NCBI RefSeq assembly: GCF_018919175.1
Contig: NZ_JAHLQL010000001.1
Location: forward strand, 806,001-870,000
Direction: 5' to 3'
Source: Clostridium simiarum
GTDB lineage: Bacteria > Bacillota > Clostridia > Clostridiales > Clostridiaceae
DNA length: 64,000 bases
Each line of letters opens with the position of its first letter. Within the stretch, counting starts at the first letter, position 1. The notes below the pieces were generated by a model that ran no database searches, was not told the DNA's origin, and worked only from the letters and a program-made list of their open reading frames with translations. Shown here in pieces: positions 8,905-16,844 of the stretch. A program made the position numbers and the translations under genes.

Positions 8905-8934
8905 TTCTAACCTCCAAACTTACTATTACTTAGA

Positions 8935-9162
8935 TTACTCTTCAATAACCTTTATAAGAGATGCTTCTTCTTCCCTTAGAGCTATCATTGCACCCCTGAT
9001 ATTATAAACTGTTGGATCACCAGAGGGTCCTCTTTGTATAACTTCTACCTTCGCTCCTTTGGTAAGTCCTAGGGCCAGCATCCTCTCTCTTAAAAATCCT
9101 TGCATAAAAAGCTCCTCCACTTTTACTCTATCCCCTACTTGGGCTTTATTTAAATTTAACAT
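8935..9162 (-). CDS. feoA: Ferrous iron transport accessory protein FeoA
   Basis: 75 residues, an SH3-like beta-barrel of the FeoA family: VGDRVKVEELFMQG, then ERMLALGLTKGAKVEV and GDPTVYNIRGAMIALR. These match the family's RRRLLDMGLxPGxxV core. It is thought to bind and assist the FeoB GTPase. The start has GGAGGAGG just upstream. It is the first gene of feoAB. A DtxR-like palindrome lies at 9191-9204, some 30 bases before its start codon. Confidence 0.93.
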   Translation of the reverse strand: MLNLNKAQVGDRVKVEELFMQGFLRERMLALGLTKGAKVEVIQRGPSGDPTVYNIRGAMIALREEEASLIKVIEE

Positions 9163-9190
9163 CCTTTTCCTCCTCCATTAAGCTATATTT

Positions 9191-9204
9191 TTAGTCTAGG
9201 CTAA
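9191..9204 (-). promoter_or_regulatory. Candidate DtxR-family operator before feoA
   Basis: The minus-strand sequence TTAGCCTAGACTAA is an imperfect palindrome with TTAG/CTAA ends. It resembles the DtxR/IdeR consensus (TTAGGTTAGCCTAACCTAA), and the gene for a DtxR-family repressor is next door. Binding is inferred. Confidence 0.45.
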
Positions 9205-9276
9205 CTTTATTTCCTTCAGCTAATGTCATTTTATGCATCACCTTATAAAAAGTGTAAAAAATATTTAAATATACAA

Positions 9277-9304
9277 AAAAGTTGACTTAAATTAGCCAAC
9301 TTTT
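9277..9304 (-). terminator. Terminator of the DtxR-family gene
   Basis: AAAAGTTG (9277-9284) pairs with CAACTTTT (9297-9304). On the minus strand the stem runs into further T residues. It separates the repressor from feoAB, so feoAB needs its own promoter. Confidence 0.65.
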
Positions 9305-9308
9305 AAAT

Positions 9309-9800
9309 CTATATATAGTTATTCTCTATGGTACTTCTTCTTTCATTTCTATAAATTTGATAGGCTTTTATAATTTCAGGATTTTCTTTAAGAAACTCCA
9401 CAAAAATATCTAAATTCTTTAAAGTTTCGCTACTAATAGAATGCTCTAATTTCTCTGTTTGTTCTAGCACATCCTCTAAGGGTGAAATAAATCCTAAAAA
9501 ACCTTCAATAACATTATGCCTTTTAAGAAGCATTTCCCCTATATCTCTTCCCTCATCAGTAAGTATAATGACTCCATATTTCTCATACTGTATCAAATTA
9601 ACCTCTGAAAGTTTTTGAATCATCTTTGTAGCTGAAGGCGGTTGCACATTAAGAAATTTTGCTATTTCATTTATTCTTGTAAAACCATTGTCCTGTGAAA
9701 GTCTATATATCATTTCCATATAATCTTCCATGGAGGGGGTTAATAGTTTTAAATCCTTTTGCATATATCCACGAAAAGTGTAAAACTCTTCATTTGACAT
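9309..9800 (-). CDS. DtxR/MntR-family metal-dependent transcriptional repressor
   Basis: 163 residues. The N-terminal winged helix-turn-helix begins SMEDYMEMIYRL and continues INEIAKFLNVQPPSATKMIQKL. The metal-binding and dimerisation part holds LLKRHNVIEGFLGFI and a downstream EKLEHSIS, the usual ligand region. No SH3 domain is present, so it is MntR/IdeR-short-like. With Fe2+ (or Mn2+) it would repress iron uptake. The gene sits directly before feoAB, with a matching operator upstream of feoA. A GGAGGG site precedes the ATG by six bases. Confidence 0.9.
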   Translation of the reverse strand: MSNEEFYTFRGYMQKDLKLLTPSMEDYMEMIYRLSQDNGFTRINEIAKFLNVQPPSATKMIQKLSEVNLIQYEKYGVIILTDEGRDIGEMLLKRHNVIEGFLGFISPLEDVLEQTEKLEHSISSETLKNLDIFVEFLKENPEIIKAYQIYRNERRSTIENNYI

Positions 9801-9898
9801 TGAGCTCCCTCCTTAAAATCACTATAATAAATCTTATGTTAAATAAAAAAAACTATTCCTTTTCTCCTAAATTCAAATATATAAAAACATATATTCCT

Positions 9899-9928
9899 TT
9901 GTATTTTCAATATAAAAAATGCTATAAT
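9899..9928 (+). promoter_or_regulatory. Candidate promoter of the Ser/Thr kinase gene
   Basis: TTGTAT (9899-9904), 18-base spacer, TATAAT (9923-9928), about 30 bases before the TTG start at 9960. Confidence 0.5.
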
Positions 9929-9959
9929 AACACTGCAATAAACTATAAAGGGTGATATT

Positions 9960-11261
9960 TTGCTTAATAAAGGATTTATTTTAAATAAAAAATATGAGAT
10001 TTTAGATATTATAGGTAACGGTGGGACAAGCAACGTGTATTCTTCAAAAAATATAATGAAGAATGATGGTAAAACTTACGCTATAAAAAGTATTCAATTG
10101 AATGAAAAAAATACAGTGCTTTTGGCAGAACCCTATATTTTAAAAAAATTAACTCACGATGGAATTCCAAAGATATTCGATGTGTTTCAAGAAAATAATG
10201 TTTTATACATAGTGGAAGAATTTATTCACGGAAATACTTTAAAACATTATGTAAAAGAAAAAGGGTTTTTAGATGAACATGAGGTTTTTCAAATAATCTT
10301 AAAACTATGCGATATTTTAAATTATCTCCATAGTCAAAGTCCTGCAATAATATATAGGGACTTAAAACCCTCAAATATAATGATATTTAATGAAAATATC
10401 AAATTAATAGATTTTGGAACTTCAAGAGAATTTAAACCTAATAAAAAGCATGATACTGTATATATGTATTCTCAAGGGTATGCTGCACCAGAGCAATATG
10501 GATTAGAACAATCCTCTGTGGAAACGGATATATACTCTCTTGGTGCTATTATGTACTTTATGATAAAAGGAAATCAACCAAAAGGATTCTTAGAACCTTT
10601 AAAAGATGAAAATTATGATACTTTTAAACATAATAAAATTAAATCTATAATAAAGAGATGCATGCAAGTAGATAAGTTAGATCGTTATAAAAATATATTA
10701 GAAGTAAAGAAAGACATATTAGCTCAATTAGAAAATAGTTATGTTAAAGAAGAAGGTACAAAAATATTAAAAGAGGGTACTATAGATATAGAACTAACCA
10801 AAACATTAAAAGAAGATCCAAAGGTTATCTTAAAAAGCACCAATATCATTAAAGGCAATTTAAAATATTTTATAATTTTGATTTGTCTAGTACTTATAAC
10901 AACTTCTTATTTTATACTAAAAAACTTATCTAGCCGTAATTCTGATAAAGAAAAAAATAATACACCAACTACTACTGAAGATAATTTTAATGAAATCTAT
11001 GACCAAAAATCAATCCAAGAAGAAAGTCCTAATAAATATATAGATAAAGAATTAGAACCTGAAATACCAGATAATAATACCAATAATAGCAATACCCCTA
11101 CTACTAATACTCCTACTACTAATCATAATGAAGAAACAAATAATACTACTACTAATAAATCTTTAGGAAATCCAGTTAAAAAATCTAATAGCAAGTCTCA
11201 AAAAAATTCTAAGGAAAAGAGTAATAATGGAAAAGCAAAAGGAAAATTTAAGAAGCCCTAA
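9960..11261 (+). CDS. Membrane-anchored eukaryotic-type Ser/Thr protein kinase
   Basis: 433 residues, starting at TTG 9960 after AAAGGGTG. The kinase domain covers about residues 12-265. It has the glycine loop GNGGTSNVY (19-27), the ATP lysine in YAIKS (Lys43), the catalytic loop YRDLKPSN and the metal-binding DFGTSREF. An APEQY segment follows. A single membrane helix lies near residue 300-320. The outer part is a low-complexity Asn/Thr/Pro/Lys tail with NTPTTN repeats instead of PASTA domains, so it is not the cell-wall kinase PrkC/IreK. No phosphatase partner is next to it. Substrate and signal are unknown. Confidence 0.88.
   Translation: MLNKGFILNKKYEILDIIGNGGTSNVYSSKNIMKNDGKTYAIKSIQLNEKNTVLLAEPYILKKLTHDGIPKIFDVFQENNVLYIVEEFIHGNTLKHYVKEKGFLDEHEVFQIILKLCDILNYLHSQSPAIIYRDLKPSNIMIFNENIKLIDFGTSREFKPNKKHDTVYMYSQGYAAPEQYGLEQSSVETDIYSLGAIMYFMIKGNQPKGFLEPLKDENYDTFKHNKIKSIIKRCMQVDKLDRYKNILEVKKDILAQLENSYVKEEGTKILKEGTIDIELTKTLKEDPKVILKSTNIIKGNLKYFIILICLVLITTSYFILKNLSSRNSDKEKNNTPTTTEDNFNEIYDQKSIQEESPNKYIDKELEPEIPDNNTNNSNTPTTNTPTTNHNEETNNTTTNKSLGNPVKKSNSKSQKNSKEKSNNGKAKGKFKKP
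11097..11123 (+). repeat. Short tandem coding repeat in the kinase tail
   Basis: CCTACTACTAAT occurs at 11097-11108 and again at 11112-11123, a 15-base period encoding NTPTT. It lies in an Asn/Thr-rich stretch likely to vary in length between strains. Confidence 0.6.
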
Positions 11262-11288
11262 TCACTATAATTATAGTAATTAGGGCTT
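11253..11288. terminator. Hairpin between the convergent kinase and topB genes
   Basis: A 10-bp stem (11253-11262 with 11279-11288) encloses the inner palindrome ACTATAATTATAGT. It overlaps the kinase stop codon. The U-tract is weak on both strands. Confidence 0.55.
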
Positions 11289-11318
11289 AAATTATACTTT
11301 GATACTTTTAGTTTAATA

Positions 11319-13178
11319 TTAATTTTCTTTTACCTCTCTAGTATCATTTATTATTGTAGGTCTACTTCTTTTCATTTTCATAACTCCGATTTTAGTAAAG
11401 TTAAATATCTCCTTCAAAAATTCATCTTTATTGTAGTTGCCTTTTTCCATATCATATAGTTTTTTTTCTAATCTTCCAGTATAGTCCGTATCCATTAGTT
11501 CTTTTACTGGGAAGCTTTCTATAAGTTTACTTCCTATATCCGTTATTAAAAGAGATTTTCCCTTGGTAACAATATATCCTGCAAACTTAAGTTTATTTAT
11601 AGTTTCTGCTCTAGTAGCAGCTGTTCCTATAGAATATCCATATAATATGGTGCTGTCCTCTTCTTCACCCTCTTGTGATTTATTACCCTTGCCGCAAGTT
11701 TCCATTGCCTTTAAAAGAGTTTTTTCTGTATAATGTGCTGGTGGTTTACTCTTCTTAGATGTAACCTTAATATCTTCAATTTTAACCTCCTCATTTTCAT
11801 TTACTGGAGGTAATAATTCTTCTTTTTTCTCTTCATCATAAAGCTTAAGCCATCCCTTATTTTTAAGTATTCTTCCCTTTGTACTAAATAATCTTTCATA
11901 TTTCTCACCCTGCACCGCAGTTATAATTTCAGTATTTTCATACTGAGCTGGTTCCATAAATTGAGAAACAAATCTATTCTTTATGCTATTATAAACTTCC
12001 CATTCTTCCTTATCTAACCCTTTTGGAATAACATATGTAGGTATTATAGCACTATGACTCTCAACCTTTTCATTATTAAATACTTTTTTCGATTCATTAA
12101 ATATTATTTCATCTTTAAATGGTAACTGTTTTTTCAAAACTTCTAACACATTCTTTGCCTTATCCTTAAGACTTTCTTCTAATGCAGTACTTTCAGTTCT
12201 TGGATAGGTTATATACTTTTTTTCATATAGACTTTGAGCTACTTTTAATACCTTATCTGCAGTCCATCCATTAAATTTACTAGTAATAAAACCCTGTAAA
12301 TTACTTAAATTAAAAAGTGCTGGAGGATATTCATTCTTACTTTCAACTTTTTTACTTTTAATCCTACCTTCTTTTCCTTCAATTTCTTCCTTCAACCTAA
12401 CCACACTATCTTTATTAGAAAATTTATCATTATTCCCATGAAAAAATTTCCCCTTATAGCTACCTGCCTGATTTTCAAAAGTTGCAATAAGTTCATGAAA
12501 AGCTTCGGATTTAAAATTTTTTATTTCCATCTCCCTGTCATATATTAATTTAAGGGTAGGCATCAGAACCCTCCCAATATTTAATAAGTTTCCCCTGCCT
12601 CTAGTATATTTCATTGTTGCTACAGCAGTAAAATTTATACCTATTACCCAATCTGCCAGTTGACGACTTACTCCTGCCTCCTGCAAGGTAACCATATCTG
12701 AATTAGCTTTAAGATTATTTAATCCTTTATTTATCTCCTCTGGGGTCCATTCGTTAATTAATATTCTGTGAATTGGCTTTTCAACTTTTAAATATTGAAA
12801 TATAAGAAGAGCTATAAGTTCACCTTCTCTATCGTAGTCCGTAGCGGTTATAATTTCTGTAATATCATCTCTATTTATAAGACTACTAATTATATCTAAT
12901 TGTTTTTTTGCACCCTTATCAATTACCTTTTTGTTCTTACCATCATTTTTAACCTTATATTTAAACTTCTCAGGTATATACGGAAAATAATCAAAATCCC
13001 ATAAAGCTAATTTTTCATCATAATCCCTACAGTCATAAAGAGTAAGCAAATGACCAAAAGCCCAAGTTATTATATATCCTGAACCTTCTATATATCCATC
13101 TTTGCGAGCTTTACAGCCCAATGCTTCAGCTATATTTCTAGCCACAGAAGGCTTTTCTGCTAATATTAATCTTCCCAT
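11319..13178 (-). CDS. topB: DNA topoisomerase III (type IA)
   Basis: 619 residues. The N-terminal Toprim domain has EKPSVARNIAEALG and the acidic metal site TDYDREGE. The central domains contain the active tyrosine in KYITYPRTES, which forms the 5'-phosphotyrosine link. The C terminus ends soon after TKIGVMKM, without the zinc fingers or long basic tail seen in longer TopB proteins. It decatenates and relaxes DNA, usually with a RecQ-like helicase, but none is adjacent. GGTGG lies five bases before the ATG. It is monocistronic. Confidence 0.93.
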   Translation of the reverse strand: MGRLILAEKPSVARNIAEALGCKARKDGYIEGSGYIITWAFGHLLTLYDCRDYDEKLALWDFDYFPYIPEKFKYKVKNDGKNKKVIDKGAKKQLDIISSLINRDDITEIITATDYDREGELIALLIFQYLKVEKPIHRILINEWTPEEINKGLNNLKANSDMVTLQEAGVSRQLADWVIGINFTAVATMKYTRGRGNLLNIGRVLMPTLKLIYDREMEIKNFKSEAFHELIATFENQAGSYKGKFFHGNNDKFSNKDSVVRLKEEIEGKEGRIKSKKVESKNEYPPALFNLSNLQGFITSKFNGWTADKVLKVAQSLYEKKYITYPRTESTALEESLKDKAKNVLEVLKKQLPFKDEIIFNESKKVFNNEKVESHSAIIPTYVIPKGLDKEEWEVYNSIKNRFVSQFMEPAQYENTEIITAVQGEKYERLFSTKGRILKNKGWLKLYDEEKKEELLPPVNENEEVKIEDIKVTSKKSKPPAHYTEKTLLKAMETCGKGNKSQEGEEEDSTILYGYSIGTAATRAETINKLKFAGYIVTKGKSLLITDIGSKLIESFPVKELMDTDYTGRLEKKLYDMEKGNYNKDEFLKEIFNFTKIGVMKMKRSRPTIINDTREVKEN

Positions 13179-13428
13179 AGTTCCACCTTCTACTAATTAT
13201 TTTTTACTTTTAAACTCCAGTACTATTATACTTATTTATACGGTTATTGAAAAGAGTTAAAGTGAATCACAAAAACTAGTGATGAACAATTCACTCTGTA
13301 GCCTCTTTTGAATAAAAGTCATAACACTCCCCTAGCCTTCTGCTTGTATGTTTTTATATTGATTCCTATCAGATTCAATGATAATTTGTCCAAATAAAGC
13401 TTTTTTGATTAGTTTTATTAAAACTAAA

Positions 13429-13450
13429 GACATCCATATAACTGGATGCC
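13429..13450 (-). terminator. Terminator of the Spo0E-like gene
   Basis: On the minus strand GGCATCCA pairs with TGGATGTC around a six-base loop, followed by TTTAGTTTT. It lies just downstream of the 13475 stop. Confidence 0.7.
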
Positions 13451-13474
13451 TTTTTATCCTTAGTTTGCTATTCC

Positions 13475-13642
13475 CTAATCATCCTGTCTTAAAAAATCGT
13501 TATACTCATTAAGCAAATTGTCTAATCTTTGGCTTAATTGTATAACATTTTGGTCAAGAAGTTCTTGCTTTTCCCTTATAAGTTGATTCATTAAGTCTCT
13601 TACTTCTTCTATTTTTTCTAAGAGTAGTTCCTCTTTTGACAT
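13475..13642 (-). CDS. Spo0E-like aspartyl-phosphate phosphatase
   Basis: 55 residues forming a helical hairpin, with the Spo0E family signature LSQRLDNLLNEY (SQxLD) in the second helix. Spo0E-type proteins dephosphorylate Spo0A~P and so delay sporulation. The in-frame reading extends upstream to 13675. However, GGAGGG lies five bases before the ATG at 13642, and the product from there (MSKEELLLEKIEE) matches family length. It is flanked by two similar terminators (13429-13450 and 13733-13754), so it is transcribed alone. Confidence 0.82.
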   Translation of the reverse strand: MSKEELLLEKIEEVRDLMNQLIREKQELLDQNVIQLSQRLDNLLNEYNDFLRQDD

Positions 13643-13732
13643 AGTATCCCTCCTTTCTTTCTGTAATAAATACATTTTAAGGGATACAATGCAATAATTT
13701 GTAATTTTTATCAGAGTTTATCTAATCAAAAA

Positions 13733-13754
13733 GACACCTAGTTTCCTAGATGCC
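13733..13754 (-). terminator. Terminator-like hairpin upstream of the Spo0E-like gene
   Basis: On the minus strand GGCATCTAG pairs with CTAGGTGTC (two or three G-U pairs) over a GAAA loop, followed by TTTTTG. It resembles the terminator at 13429-13450 in sequence, though no intact gene feeds into it. Confidence 0.6.
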
Positions 13755-13928
13755 TTTCTTAATTAAATTATTCTGTTATCCTATTATTCTCTAACTTCAA
13801 AAGATGTTATCTTACCATGCTTAAAGAAAAACTATTGTTGCCCAAAAATTAAATAATTTATTTACTTAGTTGATTAAGGAGAAAATACTCCTTTTATATT
13901 TTTACTTTTCTAGTGTAGGAAAAACAAA

Positions 13929-13966
13929 AAAACACAGTGTCTTAATTCCTTAAAACACTGTGTTTT
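13929..13966 (-). terminator. Terminator of tRNA-Glu
   Basis: AAAACACAGTGT (13929-13940) pairs with ACACTGTGTTTT (13955-13966). A T-rich tail follows on the minus strand, seven bases after the tRNA CCA end. Confidence 0.85.
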
Positions 13967-13972
13967 CAAGCT

Positions 13973-14047
13973 TGGTGACCCCTAGGGGAATCGAACCCCT
14001 GATTCCACCGTGAGAGGGTGGCGTCTTGACCGCTTGACCAAGGGGCC
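13973..14047 (-). tRNA. tRNA-Glu (anticodon CTC)
   Basis: 75 bases including an encoded CCA. The acceptor stem is GGCCCCT/AGGGGTC with discriminator A. The anticodon stem CCACC/GGTGG closes the loop CTCTCAC, giving anticodon CTC, which reads GAG. The T arm is GGGGTTCGAATCCCC. A terminator follows directly. This CUC isoacceptor would not read the GAA specifier of the gltX T-box. Confidence 0.96.
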
Positions 14048-14180
14048 ATATATTTAGTTCCTGTATTATTAATAATATCAAATTTTGATCTTTATATCTA
14101 ATTGTTTATTTAAATAGTCAAACCACTTTCCATTTAAAATATTTATAGTACCTTTTGGAGTTTTATTTTATAATTAATCG

Positions 14181-14209
14181 CACTCTTTCTTTACTTACTG
14201 CATATTGTA
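14181..14209 (+). promoter_or_regulatory. Sigma-K-like sporulation promoter of the His/Met-rich gene
   Basis: CAC (14181-14183), then 17 bases, then CATATTGTA (14201-14209) match the mother-cell sigma-K pattern AC-16/17-CATAnnnTA. The ATG is 33 bases further on, with GGAGG between. Confidence 0.55.
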
Positions 14210-14241
14210 ATATTGTAGTTAAATTATTTGGAGGTATATAC

Positions 14242-14649
14242 ATGTACAGTAGCAACGATAACACAAATGATACAATCAACCTTAATGATCCTCGTAACAA
14301 GAAGCATCATTGTCATCATAAAGAAGAGCACTCTGAAAAAATGCCACATATTCAATATCCAATGATGCATCATCATATGATGTGCCCGCAAGCTATGCCT
14401 TATTTTCAAAATCCTATGATGAGTCCTATGATGCAGAGTCCTATGATGAGTCCTATGATGCATAATCCTTATATGATGATGCCTCAACATATGATGCATT
14501 GTGGAATGTCTCGAGATGAAGTTGATCCTGAGATTGAAGAAACAGACTTATATCGTTCACATTCTCGCCGTAATTCCCCAAGGCATCACCATCATCACTA
14601 TCATCACCATCATTATCATTTTTATAACCCATGGTGGATGTACAGATAG
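14242..14649 (+). CDS. His/Met-rich protein, probable spore-coat component
   Basis: 135 residues of unusual composition. There is a Lys/His/Cys segment (KKHHCHHKEEH), Met-Met-Pro repeats (PMMSPMMQSPMMSPMM), an acidic stretch (DEVDPEIEETD) and a C-terminal run of His and Tyr ending NPWWMYR. No membrane segment or signal peptide is seen. The start is ATG 14242, preceded by GGAGG (14231-14235), not the earlier TTG at 14155. A sigma-K-like promoter lies just upstream. Composition and promoter suggest a late mother-cell coat protein, possibly metal-binding. No named family is recognised with certainty. Confidence 0.7.
   Translation: MYSSNDNTNDTINLNDPRNKKHHCHHKEEHSEKMPHIQYPMMHHHMMCPQAMPYFQNPMMSPMMQSPMMSPMMHNPYMMMPQHMMHCGMSRDEVDPEIEETDLYRSHSRRNSPRHHHHHYHHHHYHFYNPWWMYR
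14413..14466 (+). repeat. 27-base tandem duplication coding PMMS-PMMQS
   Basis: Bases 14413-14439 are repeated at 14440-14466 with only two or three differences near the end of each copy. Each copy holds two CCTATGATG units. It probably arose by slippage. Confidence 0.75.
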
Positions 14650-14701
14650 AAAATACTTACTGTGTAAATTTTATTAAAATATTATTATAAGAAAAACTTG
14701 A

Positions 14702-14731
14702 AGCACTGAAATATTTTATTATTTCAGTGCT
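14702..14731. terminator. Bidirectional terminator between the His/Met-rich gene and gltX
   Basis: A 12-bp stem AGCACTGAAATA/TATTTCAGTGCT has a six-base loop. It is followed by CTTTATTTT on the plus strand, and by a T-containing tail on the minus strand. Confidence 0.8.
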
Positions 14732-14738
14732 CTTTATT

Positions 14739-16397
14739 TTATACTTCTAAGAATTTCTTAAATCTCTCTTTAACCATATCCTCACCCATTACTTGCATAA
14801 TAGTATATAGATCTGGCGTATTATTTCTATGACTTAAAGCACTTCTTACAGCTCCAGCCACATCAGAAACCATTCCTTTATAATTTTCAGGATTTTTCTT
14901 AAAGCTCTTTCTATCAGCTGCATAACCTAATTCTAAAGCTAAAGACTTCAAGTTATCAAACCAGCTATCTTTATCATTATTAATATCAAAAACTTTAATA
15001 TAAGCTTCTGTTATATGCTTCGCTTCTTCTAAAGTCATGTTCTTTGGTAATTCTATATCTTCAGAGCTTTCCATGTAAAATAATTCGTCAAATAAATAAA
15101 ATATCTTTTCCTTAACGTCACTCCACTTTTCAAAATCTTTTCTTGGCTTCTGACCATCTTTGTCTATATTAAATATCTCTTTTGCTCTGCTACTATATTT
15201 AATCATTAAATCATAGCTTTCCTTATCAAATTCCTTTGCCCACTGGGTATATAACTCATATACCTTATCTGCTTTCATTCTAGCTATAACATTTTTACTT
15301 ACATCATTTAGCTTAACTATATCAAATAAAGCACCGCTTTTACTCATTTTTTCTAAAGCTACTGGGAATTCTCTATAATCTAGTTGTGGATTTTCTTCTC
15401 TCCACTCTTCAAAGTTAGAATTTATTATATTTAAAAGATATTCAATAACTGACTCTACAGGATATCCCTCTTCTCTATAATAAGAAACTGCACTTTCTGG
15501 ATCCTTTCTTTTGCTTAACTTTCTCTTAGTTTCTCCATCTTGCTTCATAATTGTTGGAATATGAGCAAAATTTGGAGTATGGAATCCTAAAATATCAAAT
15601 AATTGCACATGTATTGGAAGAGATGATAACCATTCCTCTCCTCTTATTACGTGAGTAGTTCTCATTAAAGCATCATCAATAGCATGAGCAAAATGATAAG
15701 TTGGAAGTCCATCTGATTTTATAATAACTATATCTTGATTATTCTCTGGAAATGATATATCTCCTTTTATTAAATCATGAAATTCCACCCTATTTTCTAT
15801 GTTACCAGGAGATTTTAATCTTAAGATAAATTCATCCCCCTTTTCAATATGGGCTTTAACCTGTTCAAAAGATAAGTTTCTACATCTTGCATATTCTCCA
15901 TAATATCCTGGAGTTAATTTCATATCAGTTTGCTTTTCTCTAATTTGATTCAGTTCTTCTGCGGAACAGAAGCAAGGGTATGCTAAGCCTTTTATAACTA
16001 AACTCTTAGCAAAGGTTTTATAAATTTCTTCTCTATGGCTTTGCCTATATGGCCCATAATTACCTATTTCAGTGGTTTCTCCAGTCATTCCTTCATTAAA
16101 GTGCATACCAAAGTTTCTCATAGTAGCTATGGTATCTTCAATAGCTCCTTCAACCTCTCTTTTTTGGTCTGTATCCTCTATTCTTAGAATAAAAACTCCT
16201 TCACTTTCACTTGCTAGTCTTTCATCTACAAGAGCTGCAAACACTCCACCTATATGTTGAAATCCTGTGGGACTTGGAGCATATCTAACAACTTTAGCTC
16301 CCTCCTTTAAGTTTCTCTTAGGATACTTTTCTAAATAATAGTTAGGAGTTTTGTCTATACTAGGGAATAGAAGATCCGCTAATTTTTCATTACTCAT
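14739..16397 (-). CDS. gltX: Glutamyl-tRNA synthetase
   Basis: 552 residues. The class I nucleotide-binding motif is [11 protein letters not shown] (HIGH variant) near residue 45, and the KMSKS loop appears as [10 protein letters not shown]. It is longer than the roughly 490 residues of many bacterial GluRS proteins but resembles the clostridial long form. It charges tRNA-Glu in the cytoplasm. Firmicutes usually also make Gln-tRNA by transamidation, so it may be non-discriminating. A T-box leader with a GAA specifier precedes it. A tRNA-Glu gene lies close downstream on the same strand. Confidence 0.95.
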   Translation of the reverse strand: MSNEKLADLLFPSIDKTPNYYLEKYPKRNLKEGAKVVRYAPSPTGFQHIGGVFAALVDERLASESEGVFILRIEDTDQKREVEGAIEDTIATMRNFGMHFNEGMTGETTEIGNYGPYRQSHREEIYKTFAKSLVIKGLAYPCFCSAEELNQIREKQTDMKLTPGYYGEYARCRNLSFEQVKAHIEKGDEFILRLKSPGNIENRVEFHDLIKGDISFPENNQDIVIIKSDGLPTYHFAHAIDDALMRTTHVIRGEEWLSSLPIHVQLFDILGFHTPNFAHIPTIMKQDGETKRKLSKRKDPESAVSYYREEGYPVESVIEYLLNIINSNFEEWREENPQLDYREFPVALEKMSKSGALFDIVKLNDVSKNVIARMKADKVYELYTQWAKEFDKESYDLMIKYSSRAKEIFNIDKDGQKPRKDFEKWSDVKEKIFYLFDELFYMESSEDIELPKNMTLEEAKHITEAYIKVFDINNDKDSWFDNLKSLALELGYAADRKSFKKNPENYKGMVSDVAGAVRSALSHRNNTPDLYTIMQVMGEDMVKERFKKFLEV

Positions 16398-16444
16398 TTT
16401 ATCAATCCTTTCACTTACAATTTTAAAATATTATTATTTTTTAA

Positions 16445-16692
16445 AATAAATAAAGCCTCTCATCCTTAGTTTAGGACGAAAGGCTATCTTCCGCGGTACC
16501 ACCTAAATTGGTTATACTAACCCACTTAATTTCAATAAGAGAAATCTTCCTCTCTTGACTTACTTTAAAACTTTCAGTCTAAAAGCTCCAGAGCTTCTTT
16601 CCATAGACTAATATGCCGAACTCCCACCATAATCGACTCTCTTTAAAATTAGCTTCTATGTACTCTTCTCTATCATCACTAATATTAAATTC
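16445..16692 (-). promoter_or_regulatory. T-box riboswitch leader of gltX (specifier GAA, Glu)
   Basis: Stem I signatures AGAGAGTCGATT and GGTGGGAG are present. The specifier GAA is at 16595-16597, followed by GCTCT, which pairs with an upstream AGAGT, and then GGAGC. The T-box GGTGGTACCGCGG lies around 16491-16503. The terminator stem (16454-16466 with 16473-16485) is followed by TTATTTATTT. Confidence 0.93.
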
Positions 16693-16698
16693 TATATC

Positions 16699-16727
16699 AT
16701 TATAGCTTTATCTTATCATATTGTAAA
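16699..16727 (-). promoter_or_regulatory. Sigma-A promoter of the gltX leader
   Basis: TTTACA (16722-16727), 17-base spacer, TATAAT (16699-16704); predicted start near 16692. The rest of the gap to 16844 is AT-rich with no further signal seen. Confidence 0.75.
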
Positions 16728-16844
16728 TATGTTCATAAAGCTTTATATATTAAAATTTATAAATTCTAATATATAATATCTCTAATATAGTTATTAAAAT
16801 TATAAGTAAGTTTTAAACTCATTTATAAATTATAAAAAACATAT

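Larger units (their letters stand above)
13643..13972. other. Intergenic region between the Spo0E-like gene and tRNA-Glu
   Basis: It holds two terminators (13733-13754 and 13929-13966) and a small hairpin AAGGAG/CTCCTT (13876-13893) followed by a T-rich plus-strand run. Between them, minus-strand 13784-13850 reads as a short peptide end, FFFKHGKITSFEVRE then stop, with in-frame stops before it. That may be a gene relic. No intact gene is visible. Confidence 0.4.

Noticed and set aside
9960..11261. Assigning the Ser/Thr kinase as PrkC/IreK, partner of IreB.
   Set aside because: PASTA domains are absent and the outer part is an Asn/Thr-rich tail.
13250..13310. Imperfect repeat AGTGAAT...ATTCACT in the gap upstream of topB.
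   Set aside because: The arms are short with a loose interior, no gene relic could be supported, and nothing nearby explains it.
14224..14499. Open reading frame on the minus strand opposite the His/Met-rich gene, itself rich in His and Met.
   Set aside because: It mirrors the ATG/CAT repeats of the real gene, has no ribosome-binding site, and the plus-strand gene has promoter, site and terminator.
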